A stretch of 7,813 bases of DNA from an uncultured Ruminococcus sp. (lineage in GTDB: Bacteria > Bacillota_A > Clostridia > Oscillospirales > Ruminococcaceae): NCBI GenBank assembly GCA_937880065.1, contig CALFMA010000455.1, positions 1-7,813 of the forward strand, given 5' to 3'. Below the pieces are notes generated by a model that searched no databases, was not told where the DNA came from, and saw only the letters and a program-made list of their open reading frames with translations. The translations under genes were made by a program, and so were the position numbers. Numbering within the stretch: position 1 is the first letter of the stretch; the number at the start of each line of letters is the position of its first letter. This document shows positions 1-5,582 of the stretch, in pieces.

Positions 1-12
1 TAAAAAGATTAC

Positions 13-54
13 TTACGGAGCTTCCTATCGGCTCCGTAGAAAAATTACGGAGGG
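13..54 (+). promoter_or_regulatory. Leader with two mutually exclusive hairpins around a Shine-Dalgarno site
   Basis: TTACGGAG occurs at 13-20 and again at 45-52, with the complementary CTCCGTA between them at 32-38. The middle segment can pair with the first copy (14-21 with 31-38, 8 bp, 9-nt loop), leaving the second copy free. It can also pair with the second copy (32-38 with 46-52, 7 bp, 7-nt loop), hiding the GGAGGG ribosome binding site at 49-54. This is the layout of a translational switch. That it acts as one is inference. No ligand domain or known riboswitch is recognised, and the window edge cuts off anything upstream. Confidence 0.35.
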
Positions 55-58
55 CAAA

Positions 59-112
59 ATGTTTCAAAAATTACTGTATGATTGGTTATTTAAGGCAATA
101 GAAATTTTATGA
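59..112 (+). CDS. Possible 17-residue leader ORF
   Basis: ATG at 59 follows a strong GGAGGG site by 4 nt and opens a 17-codon frame ending in TGA at 110-112. The TGA overlaps the ATG at 109 as ATGA, an arrangement typical of translational coupling. The peptide is hydrophobic and aromatic (starts MFQKLLYDW) and I do not recognise it. It could be a leader peptide. It could also be the 5' end of an unrelated gene whose frame is cut by a misjoin around 91-97, because the downstream MraZ segment lacks its own N-terminal half. Confidence 0.3.
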   Translation: MFQKLLYDWLFKAIEIL

Positions 113-224
113 GATTCTTTTTATCAGGTGCTACTGAATGTACATTTGATAAGCAAGGAAGAATTAATCTTCCAGCAAATTTATTAACTCATGCTGGCGC
201 TAGCAAGGAATGCGTTGTTGTTGG
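94..224 (+). pseudogene. mraZ: mraZ fragment: C-terminal SpoVT/AbrB-like repeat only
   Basis: Read in the frame of the ATG at 109, this segment encodes [18 protein letters not shown] and then LPANL, a typical second repeat of MraZ, the DNA-binding regulator of the division and cell wall (dcw) cluster. MraZ normally has two such repeats in about 140 residues. Here the first is absent, a TAA lies in frame at 91-93, and the end passes into FolD at the shared ECVVVG stretch. Codons are more AT-rich than in the FolD part. As written it cannot make a working MraZ. An assembly-derived fragment is the simplest reading. Confidence 0.7.
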
Positions 225-588
225 CAGAAGCAACATAGTTGGTAAGCCACAGGCAATGCTTCTTTTACAGAAGAACGGCACAGTTACAATCTGCCATTCC
301 AGAACGCAGAACCTCAAAGAGGAGTGCAAGGCTGCTGATATTCTCGTTGTGGCAATCGGCAAGGCTAAGTTTATTACAGGTGATATGATTAAGGAGGGTG
401 CTGTAGTAATTGACGTTGGTATGGACAGAGATGAAAACGGTAAACTCTGCGGTGACGTTGATTTCGAGTCAGCTGAAAAGGTTGCAGGCTACATAACACC
501 TGTTCCCGGCGGCGTAGGTCCTATGACAATTGCTATGCTTATGAAGAACACTCTCACAGCTGCAAAACAGCAGGCAGGTATTGAATAA
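109..588 (+). CDS. folD: Chimeric ORF: MraZ C-terminal repeat joined to FolD C-terminal domain
   Basis: The frame encodes 159 residues. From about residue 33 (nt 206 on) it matches the C-terminal NAD(P)-binding domain of FolD, the cytosolic methylenetetrahydrofolate dehydrogenase/cyclohydrolase of one-carbon metabolism. Visible signatures are [31 protein letters not shown] and [14 protein letters not shown] near the end. FolD is normally about 280 residues. The N-terminal catalytic half with the active-site Tyr and Lys is missing and replaced by MraZ sequence, so the encoded protein should not catalyse the FolD reaction. Both genes could encode KECVVVG in this frame, so a join at 206-224 preserves the reading frame. 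The true gene is probably a full-length folD ending at 588, followed by a terminator. A real fusion is unlikely. Confidence 0.85.
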   Translation: MRFFLSGATECTFDKQGRINLPANLLTHAGASKECVVVGRSNIVGKPQAMLLLQKNGTVTICHSRTQNLKEECKAADILVVAIGKAKFITGDMIKEGAVVIDVGMDRDENGKLCGDVDFESAEKVAGYITPVPGGVGPMTIAMLMKNTLTAAKQQAGIE

Positions 589-613
589 TTCGTAATTCGT
601 AATGCGTAATTAT
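586..613. repeat. Four tandem TAATTCG-like heptamers
   Basis: Starting at the folD stop codon, the sequence runs through four 7-bp units: TAATTCG, TAATTCG, TAATGCG and TAATTAT. Two are identical and two diverge. Short runs of this kind are common between genes in many bacteria. No function is evident. The stop codon TAA is part of the first unit. Confidence 0.6.
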
Positions 614-616
614 AAT

Positions 617-647
617 GGCGGTGGAATTTAATTCTGCCGCCTTTTTT
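617..647 (+). terminator. Intrinsic terminator after folD
   Basis: The arm GGCGGTGGAA at 617-626 pairs with TTCTGCCGCC at 632-641 (two G-T wobbles) around a short AT loop, followed by six T at 642-647. It lies 29 nt after the folD stop codon and is oriented to stop that transcript. Confidence 0.85.
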
Positions 648-670
648 ATGGGCGGTTCCTATATCAGCAC

Positions 671-705
671 AATAAAATAAGCGGTAGTCGTAAAAACTAC
701 CGCTT
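671..705 (-). terminator. Intrinsic terminator of the sigma/anti-sigma operon
   Basis: A perfect 10-bp inverted repeat (AAGCGGTAGT at 679-688 with ACTACCGCTT at 696-705, 7-nt loop) is followed on the minus strand by ATTTTATT. It lies 21 nt beyond the stop codon of the membrane protein gene and faces the folD terminator. Confidence 0.8.
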
Positions 706-726
706 AATAAAGACTGCAAAAATTCA

Positions 727-1848
727 TTATTCAACAACTGTCAGATTTTCAAGGTCAATTGTCATTTCGTGAATTATAGCATATTCGTCTTTTTCACTTG
801 CCTGAGTAAAATCATAATATTTGATATTGATTATATCCGATGTGGGCGGCTGTCTGAATGACGCAAAAGTGCCGTCCTCACGCTTTTTTGGTTCACGCAT
901 ACTGATAGATTCAAGTTCCTTGCCGTTTCCGTCAGTAAATACGGCAATAACTTTGCTGTCGCTATGATTTTTAATGTAAGGAATACGCTCCGCAATTTCC
1001 TCATTTGTTTCAAAGCATTGCAATTCCATTGCCACAGGTGATATATCAAAAATTGTTACGGAATAGCCTTCCCTGTCGGTAAAGGTATGATTTATATGAC
1101 GGATTTGGCTTTCATCGGGAGTAACGGTAAAACATACTGAAAATTCATCTTTAAGCTTTGCGGAATTTTCCGTAGGAACACCGTAAATTTCGCTGTTGGG
1201 AACAAAATCCTTTAAGCTGAATGTCATACTTTCAGGCTCGGTTATTTTATGTTTTTCGTCCAATGTTATCTGAAAATGTCCAACAAAGCTGTTTGTCGTT
1301 CCCTCGGCAAGATAGAACTTACCCCTTGCCATCATAACTTCTCTGTAAATGTCGGAATTATCGCTGTAAACCTTGTCATTTATTTTCAGCACAGGTCTGA
1401 ACTTGATGTACTCAAAGCCATTGGGATTTCCATTGTTAAGACTGCCCGTAAGTCCAAGCATTACAGTATTTCCGTCACAGTATACGCTTTCGATTGAAAT
1501 TGAAAACTCCTCGCCCTCAAAGCTGATTGGCTCAGTAAATACCTGTGCAGAATCGGAAATTTGGTTGTAATCAAGTTCTGCAAGTTTATCCTTTTCAAGT
1601 TCCGTTCCGTCAGAAAGAACAATCGTTTCTTCAAGTGTTTTGTTCACTCTGTCAAAAGCACCAAGCTTTTCAGCCGCATAAACCGCCGTACCACCGCAGG
1701 CGGCAACTGCCGCAGCTACAATTACCGCAATTCCCTTTTTGTTAAGCTTTATATTTTTCCTTTGTTTTTTCATATTAAGAACCTCATTTCTGCATTCCGC
1801 ACTTGGCGAAAGGCGGTCAATCACCTTATTATAGTCGTTGATATTCAT
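727..1848 (-). CDS. Single-pass membrane protein, probable anti-sigma factor
   Basis: The protein has 373 residues from the ATG at 1848. A GTG two codons earlier is possible, but the ATG overlaps the sigma factor stop as ATGA, which favours translational coupling from this start. Residues 1-38 are a charged cytosolic segment ending in a Lys/Arg-rich stretch. Residues 39-59 form one Ala/Val-rich membrane helix. The remaining 310 or so residues form an acidic, beta-rich extracytoplasmic domain. This order, together with its place directly after an ECF sigma gene, is that of a membrane anti-sigma factor that holds its partner at the membrane until a surface signal releases it. The layout resembles DUF4179-type proteins of clostridia, but I cannot confirm the family by eye. 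The signal sensed is unknown. A terminator follows at 671-705. Confidence 0.75.
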   Translation of the reverse strand: MNINDYNKVIDRLSPSAECRNEVLNMKKQRKNIKLNKKGIAVIVAAAVAACGGTAVYAAEKLGAFDRVNKTLEETIVLSDGTELEKDKLAELDYNQISDSAQVFTEPISFEGEEFSISIESVYCDGNTVMLGLTGSLNNGNPNGFEYIKFRPVLKINDKVYSDNSDIYREVMMARGKFYLAEGTTNSFVGHFQITLDEKHKITEPESMTFSLKDFVPNSEIYGVPTENSAKLKDEFSVCFTVTPDESQIRHINHTFTDREGYSVTIFDISPVAMELQCFETNEEIAERIPYIKNHSDSKVIAVFTDGNGKELESISMREPKKREDGTFASFRQPPTSDIINIKYYDFTQASEKDEYAIIHEMTIDLENLTVVE

Positions 1849-2327
1849 ACGCACACATCCTCTCCGAGAGATTTTTTCAGCAGATTTCGCCCACGGTACA
1901 GCCGTGTCTGTACCGCAGTTTCGGATATACCGATAATTTTTGCCGTTTCTGCCGTTGAGTATCCCTCATAGTAATACAGATGAATAACAATGCGATATTT
2001 CGGAGGGAGTCCCATAACGGCATGATAAACTGCACTTTCCTGTGGTGTTTCATATATCAGGTCAGCGTCCTCAAGTGCAACGGAATGGTGAAAACATTTA
2101 TAAGCAAGGGAACGGAGCATATCACGGCATTTGTTGGCAGTTACCGTCATAATCCATGCCTTTTCGGAGCGTTCATCGGGGAAATCCATATCCGCAGAAA
2201 AAAGCTTCATAAAGACTTCTTGAACAATATCCTCCGCATCAGCGGTATTTTTGCAATAGCTGACAGCAAGGCGATACACCGAACCGCTGTACTTATCATA
2301 CAACAATTCCATATCATTTTTCGTCAT
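1845..2327 (-). CDS. ECF-type RNA polymerase sigma factor
   Basis: This 160-residue protein is the usual size for an ECF sigma-70 factor, which directs RNA polymerase to a small stress or envelope regulon. Region 2 is seen around residues 30-43 (DAEDIVQEVFMKLF), followed by KAWIMTVTANKCRDMLR near 56-72. Region 4 is at about 107-154 (LPPKYRIVIHLYYYEGYST, then a helix-turn-helix with ISETAVQTRLYRGR). The frame is open up to 2375, but AAGGAGG at 2334-2340 lies 6 nt before the ATG at 2327, so that start is chosen. The stop overlaps the start of the probable anti-sigma gene by 4 bp. ECF/anti-sigma pairs usually autoregulate. No convincing promoter could be picked upstream, which fits a self-recognised, non-consensus one. 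Confidence 0.92.
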   Translation of the reverse strand: MTKNDMELLYDKYSGSVYRLAVSYCKNTADAEDIVQEVFMKLFSADMDFPDERSEKAWIMTVTANKCRDMLRSLAYKCFHHSVALEDADLIYETPQESAVYHAVMGLPPKYRIVIHLYYYEGYSTAETAKIIGISETAVQTRLYRGRNLLKKSLGEDVCV

Positions 2328-2343
2328 GGGCAGCCTCCTTTTT

Positions 2344-2353
2344 GAACCGGTTC
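2344..2353. promoter_or_regulatory. Perfect palindrome upstream of the sigma factor RBS
   Basis: GAACCGGTTC is a perfect 10-bp palindrome 3 nt upstream of the AAGGAGG site and just downstream (on the minus strand) of an AT-rich TATATATA stretch that could hold a -10 element. It could be an operator or part of the promoter. The assignment is tentative because a 10-bp palindrome can arise by chance. Confidence 0.25.
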
Positions 2354-2394
2354 TATATATAAAACGAATTTGCATAGGAAAATATCACACAAAT

Positions 2395-2413
2395 TTAAAG
2401 GCATCTCTAAAAA
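2395..2413. repeat. Solo copy of the terminal repeat of the element at 5583-5748
   Basis: TTAAAGGCATCTCTAAAAA differs at one position from the first 19 bases of the inverted-repeat element at 5583. No matching second end or core is seen nearby. The A-run that ends this copy merges with the T-run of the adjacent minus-strand terminator. It may be a decayed or partly deleted copy of the element. Confidence 0.55.
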
Positions 2414-2441
2414 AAAAGCGGCAGGAAAAATTTCCCGCCGC
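2409..2441 (-). terminator. Intrinsic terminator of the small membrane protein operon
   Basis: On the minus strand, GCGGC and GCCGC arms (2437-2441 and 2418-2422) extend through one mismatch into a GGAAA/TTTCC stem and are followed by nine T (2409-2417). It ends transcripts from the two genes at 2483-3060 before the sigma factor gene. Confidence 0.85.
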
Positions 2442-2453
2442 TGTATGATTATG

Positions 2454-2482
2454 TATATCCGCTGCTGATTATAGCGGATATA
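2454..2482 (-). other. 10-bp hairpin directly after the 43-residue gene
   Basis: TATATCCGCT at 2454-2463 and AGCGGATATA at 2473-2482 form a perfect 10-bp stem with a 9-nt loop. It begins at the base next to the stop codon of the small gene and has no T-run, so it is not a terminator by itself. With the terminator at 2409-2441 it makes two consecutive 3' hairpins and could protect the mRNA end. Confidence 0.5.
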
Positions 2483-2614
2483 TTATTCTTCTGTCTTTTT
2501 TTCAGATTCATTGCTTTTTGCGGGGCGGTTCATATCCTTTGAAATAAAAAAGTCAATGGCGAGCATTCCCACAAATATTAATACACATACAATTATAAGC
2601 ACAATTTTAAACAT
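2483..2614 (-). CDS. 43-residue single-pass membrane protein
   Basis: ATG at 2614 is preceded by ACGGAGGAAAATAAA, a strong ribosome binding site. The frame gives 43 residues. Residues 3-24 are a continuous hydrophobic helix (KIVLIIVCVLIFVGMLAIDF...). The last 18 or so residues are polar and charged, with a Lys/Glu-rich tail. It begins 35 nt after the lipoprotein-like gene and is followed by a hairpin and a terminator, so it is the last gene of a two-gene operon. I recognise no family. The strong binding site and clean membrane segment support a real small protein, perhaps a partner of the upstream membrane protein. Confidence 0.7.
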   Translation of the reverse strand: MFKIVLIIVCVLIFVGMLAIDFFISKDMNRPAKSNESEKKTEE

Positions 2615-2649
2615 TTTATTTTCCTCCGTAATATTGTTATTTTAATCAA

Positions 2650-3060
2650 TCAATAAAACGAAGGTCTGTTTTTGTATCCGTCCTGATTATGTATATACTT
2701 GATTATAAATTTTCGGCTGCTGCATATCCTACAGGCGATGTAAAACAACGCAATATATAATATGGCAGCGGCATATAAAAGAAAATTATTCCTTTTAATA
2801 AAGTAGTCAACGTATTTCAGCTGAATTTGTCTGCCTGATGAATCGCATCGGGCAATTCTTGTGGTATTCTGCGGCAGTATTTTTTCGGCTTGAATTAAAG
2901 CTGTCAAGCCTGAAAAATCGCTGCTTGTAACCTGCTGAGAAAAATCGTTTAATTGCTTATTGTCCGTTTCTGCAATCTGACTGCAAGACAAAAGCAATGG
3001 GATAATTGCCAGGACAAGAAACAAAGCCACTATACGCCGCACTAAGGTTACACGCTTCAT
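2650..3060 (-). CDS. Lipoprotein-like protein with C-terminal membrane segment
   Basis: The protein has 136 residues from the ATG at 3060. The frame is open to 3129, but the start at 3060 has a purine-rich AAAGGGGG site upstream and opens directly into a signal peptide. The N-terminus is basic, followed by a hydrophobic core and LLLSCS, a lipobox with Cys at residue 26. Residues 27 to about 92 are polar and would lie outside the membrane. A second hydrophobic stretch, about residues 93-113 (FLLYAAAILYIALFYIACRI), is followed by a basic tail that would face the cytosol. A lipid-anchored N-terminus combined with a C-terminal transmembrane helix is unusual. No family is recognised. It shares an operon with the 43-residue membrane protein. 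Confidence 0.7.
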   Translation of the reverse strand: MKRVTLVRRIVALFLVLAIIPLLLSCSQIAETDNKQLNDFSQQVTSSDFSGLTALIQAEKILPQNTTRIARCDSSGRQIQLKYVDYFIKRNNFLLYAAAILYIALFYIACRICSSRKFIIKYIHNQDGYKNRPSFY

Positions 3061-3170
3061 TTCTCGCCCCCTTTTGTGCATTAAATGTATGTTTTTATCT
3101 GAAAAATCAAAATATAGGACACGGTACAAACTTCCACTACAGATTGGCTATATATCGTAATCCTATGTAG

Positions 3171-3189
3171 GGGCGGATATTATCCGCCC
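3171..3189. repeat. Palindromic intergenic repeat
   Basis: GGGCGGATA and TATCCGCCC form a perfect 9-bp inverted repeat around one base, within the gap after the GH13 gene. Palindromes of this GGGCGGAT type are common as dispersed intergenic repeats in clostridia. It could slow or end the GH13 transcript, but the minus-strand side lacks a T-run, so it is not called a terminator. The rest of 3061-3218 shows no gene. The promoter of the lipoprotein-like gene must lie there, but no element stands out. Confidence 0.6.
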
Positions 3190-3218
3190 GCAATTTCGGT
3201 TTGGTTTTGGTATTAGTA

Positions 3219-4820
3219 TTAGTTAATCTTAACAAATCTCATCATAGTGCCGTCGCTGGATTTTCCGCAGAAAATAGCCTTTGGTCTTGCCCATACTCTT
3301 TCATCTGAAAGGCTCTTGTAAATTACAAGCTCCTCATTAGTTTCAGTATGATTTGCAACAGCGATTACCTCGTATTCATTGCCCTTGTAGTGGTGATATA
3401 TACCGCCCACAACAACTTCTGTTTCCTCGAAAGCGTCCTCCTTATAAGCAGGAGCAGCCTCAGGCTGATTATTTACAATATCATCAGCAACGATAATCAT
3501 TGCTGTAAATGGCTGCATAGAAATATGTGCATTGCCGTTGTTTACATCAATTGGCTGACCGCTTAAAACGTCAACAAGTGCAGGGAGATGTGTGCCGAAA
3601 TTAATGTCATACTGATAATCTGCAAGGTTGAGAGCCACATAAACTGTCTGGTCACCGAGAACCTTTTTGAAAAGAAGCTGCTGATTTGTAATCTGCATTT
3701 TCTCATAGCCGCCTGTGCGAAGTGCAGGATAAGCCTTGTAAATTCTGCCAAGCTTTACAATGTGCTTGTAAAGGTCAATATTTTCACGCTCCATATCTGC
3801 AAGGTGGAGGCATGGACGGAGATTATCGTCGGAATTATTCTCCTTGCGTCCCTGTATGCCGTACTCGCTGCCGTAGTAAATTGACGGAATACCGGGCATT
3901 GTATACATAAGAGTATAGATAAGCGGGAGATGTGCAGGGTTGCTTACAGTACTTGCAAGACGGTTTACATCGTGGTTATCCGCAAAGGTGTAAAGGTTGA
4001 TATTCTTGTAAATACCGCCGTTAGCACCTGACTGACGATTGATTGAATAGTCGATTTCAAAGTAGTTCTTGTCATTGTGAGATGACCACAAACCCTTGTA
4101 GCACTCGTAGTTTGTAACGCTGTCCAGCATATCGGGATTTGCCCAACGGTTGTAATCGCCGTGGATAATTTCGCCCATAAGCCAGAAATCAGGCTTCTTT
4201 CCCTTGCAGAAATCACGGATTCTCTTGAAGAAATTGAAGTCGATACAATCAGCGGCATCAAAGCGGATACCGTCAATTCCAAAGGATTCAATCCAGTAAT
4301 TGACAGCGTCAATGATATGGTCGCATACCCCTACATTCTGCAAATTAAGCTTTACAAGGTTATAATGACCGTTCCAGCCCTCATACCAGAATGGGTCGCC
4401 GCAGGGTGACTGACCGCCGAAATTTAAATTCTGGAACCAGCCGCAATAGCCCGAACCCTGTCCTTTTTCCTGTATATCAACAAACTGTGGGAATTTTCTT
4501 CCAACGTGGTTGAAAACACCGTCAAGGATAACTCTGATACCAGCCTCGTGAAGCTTATCGCAGATGAAGCGGAAAGAGTTGTTATCGCCAAGACGGCGGT
4601 CGATTTTCTTGTAATCCACCGTGTCATAGCCGTGTTCAACGGATTCAAAAACAGGTCCGAAGTAAACAGCGTCTACGTTCATTTCTTTAAGGTGGGGAAT
4701 CCAGTCAATCACCTTGTCAAGGCGATAGGAAACCTCGCTGCCGAAGTCGTTGAACTTAGGTGCACCGCAGAAACCAAGCGGATAAATGTGATAAATTATG
4801 GCGTTATCATACCAATTCAT
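3219..4820 (-). CDS. GH13 alpha-amylase/alpha-glucosidase family enzyme with C-terminal DUF1653-like domain
   Basis: This 533-residue protein is a glycoside hydrolase of family 13, acting on alpha-1,4-glucans or maltodextrins. All four conserved regions are present: region I DGVFNH (100-105), region II GIRFDAAD (184-191) with nucleophile Asp188, region III with acid/base Glu217 in LMGEIIHGD, and region IV FADNHD (279-284) with the stabilising Asp284. The catalytic barrel spans about residues 8-365, followed by a beta-sandwich to about 445. There is no signal peptide, so it should act in the cytosol on imported oligosaccharides. The N-terminal YHIYPLGFCGAP is typical of clostridial maltodextrin glucosidase-like members. 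After an acidic linker (450-468), residues 470-532 (GGIYHHYKGNEYEVIAVA..., HTETNEELVIY) match DUF1653, usually a small stand-alone domain. AAAGGGG upstream supports the ATG at 4820. It follows the HD gene by 36 nt in one operon. Exact substrate cannot be told. Confidence 0.92.
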   Translation of the reverse strand: MNWYDNAIIYHIYPLGFCGAPKFNDFGSEVSYRLDKVIDWIPHLKEMNVDAVYFGPVFESVEHGYDTVDYKKIDRRLGDNNSFRFICDKLHEAGIRVILDGVFNHVGRKFPQFVDIQEKGQGSGYCGWFQNLNFGGQSPCGDPFWYEGWNGHYNLVKLNLQNVGVCDHIIDAVNYWIESFGIDGIRFDAADCIDFNFFKRIRDFCKGKKPDFWLMGEIIHGDYNRWANPDMLDSVTNYECYKGLWSSHNDKNYFEIDYSINRQSGANGGIYKNINLYTFADNHDVNRLASTVSNPAHLPLIYTLMYTMPGIPSIYYGSEYGIQGRKENNSDDNLRPCLHLADMERENIDLYKHIVKLGRIYKAYPALRTGGYEKMQITNQQLLFKKVLGDQTVYVALNLADYQYDINFGTHLPALVDVLSGQPIDVNNGNAHISMQPFTAMIIVADDIVNNQPEAAPAYKEDAFEETEVVVGGIYHHYKGNEYEVIAVANHTETNEELVIYKSLSDERVWARPKAIFCGKSSDGTMMRFVKIN

Positions 4821-4856
4821 AATTAAATACCCCTTTCAGATATGTTTGTGTGTATA

Positions 4857-5453
4857 TTATTTGTTAGAACCCTCGATAAAATATGATGCCTCCATATCGG
4901 CAACGTGGAGAGCAAAAGCAAGAGGATACATTTCAAGAGCCTTGCCGATTGTGTTTTTATCCTCAATTCCCGAAAATCCCATATGCCAGCGGATTGCACA
5001 GGCTTCATCACGGGTGAGCCGTCCCTCACCGTAGAGATAGCCTGAAATGATGTACACGGATTTTTCCCCGTGACCATAGGGCAATGTGTCATTTATAGCG
5101 TAGAATGGCACCTGCTCCCACTTTCCTGTTACCTCGTTTTTCTTATTGCGAAGCTCGGTGGTATAGAAATTTATCTTGCACAAATCGTGGAGCAGGGCAA
5201 CAATTGCGATGCTTTCCTCGGAGTAATTCATACCATAAGTTTCTTTAACTCTTGGGCGTGAGAGGTAATCTTTAAGGCAATGGTAGACATTTACGCTGTG
5301 TTCCACCAATCCGCCCTCATATGAGCCGTGGTAGCGGGTACTGCTCGGAGCTGTGAAAAAGTCCGATTTTTCCAGATATTCCAGCAATTTGTCTGCGCCT
5401 TTTCGCTTGATGTTTTCGGTATAGATTTTTATGAATTCTTCTTTAGCGGTCAT
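4857..5453 (-). CDS. HD-domain metal-dependent phosphohydrolase
   Basis: This 198-residue protein has the metal-binding pattern of the HD superfamily: His42 in RYHGSYEGGLVEHS, the HD pair His89-Asp90 in VALLHDLCK, His128 in YGHGEKS, His157 in IRWHMG, and Asp186 in HVADMEASY. Proteins of this superfamily hydrolyse phosphate bonds in nucleotides or nucleic acids. This form resembles the HD part of YhaM-like exonucleases and stand-alone clostridial HD proteins, but it lacks the OB-fold domain of YhaM. The substrate is unknown. GGGGG at 5461-5465 lies 7 nt before the ATG. It is the first gene of an operon with the GH13 enzyme and is driven by the promoter at 5491-5519. Confidence 0.88.
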   Translation of the reverse strand: MTAKEEFIKIYTENIKRKGADKLLEYLEKSDFFTAPSSTRYHGSYEGGLVEHSVNVYHCLKDYLSRPRVKETYGMNYSEESIAIVALLHDLCKINFYTTELRNKKNEVTGKWEQVPFYAINDTLPYGHGEKSVYIISGYLYGEGRLTRDEACAIRWHMGFSGIEDKNTIGKALEMYPLAFALHVADMEASYFIEGSNK

Positions 5454-5490
5454 AACTCAACCCCCATATAAAAATATAATATGCACTATT

Positions 5491-5519
5491 ATTATAACAC
5501 ATTTTCGCAATAATTTCAA
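5491..5519 (-). promoter_or_regulatory. Sigma-A promoter of the HD hydrolase-GH13 operon
   Basis: On the minus strand, TTGAAA (5514-5519) and TATAAT (5491-5496) are separated by exactly 17 bp. Transcription would start near 5484 and give a leader of about 30 nt before the HD gene. The rest of 5520-5582 shows no gene or clear structure. Confidence 0.88.
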
Positions 5520-5582
5520 GGGAATACGACTGATTGTTCTTATAAAATTTGCTGTTTAATTTGTGCGTTATGACGATTTTTA

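Noticed and set aside
109..588. A novel MraZ-FolD fusion enzyme
   Set aside because: Both halves are truncated, FolD lacks its catalytic residues, and the join falls on a stretch both genes share. An assembly artefact is much simpler.
586..613. CRISPR array
   Set aside because: The repeats are 7 bp with no spacers, so this is a simple tandem repeat.
1561..1971. 136-codon plus-strand frame across the sigma/anti-sigma genes
   Set aside because: Antisense to two genes with clear family features, and no ribosome binding site.
2328..2375. Upstream start for the sigma factor at 2375
   Set aside because: There is no RBS before it and the extra 16 residues are basic and unlike ECF N-termini, whereas AAGGAGG directly precedes the start at 2327.
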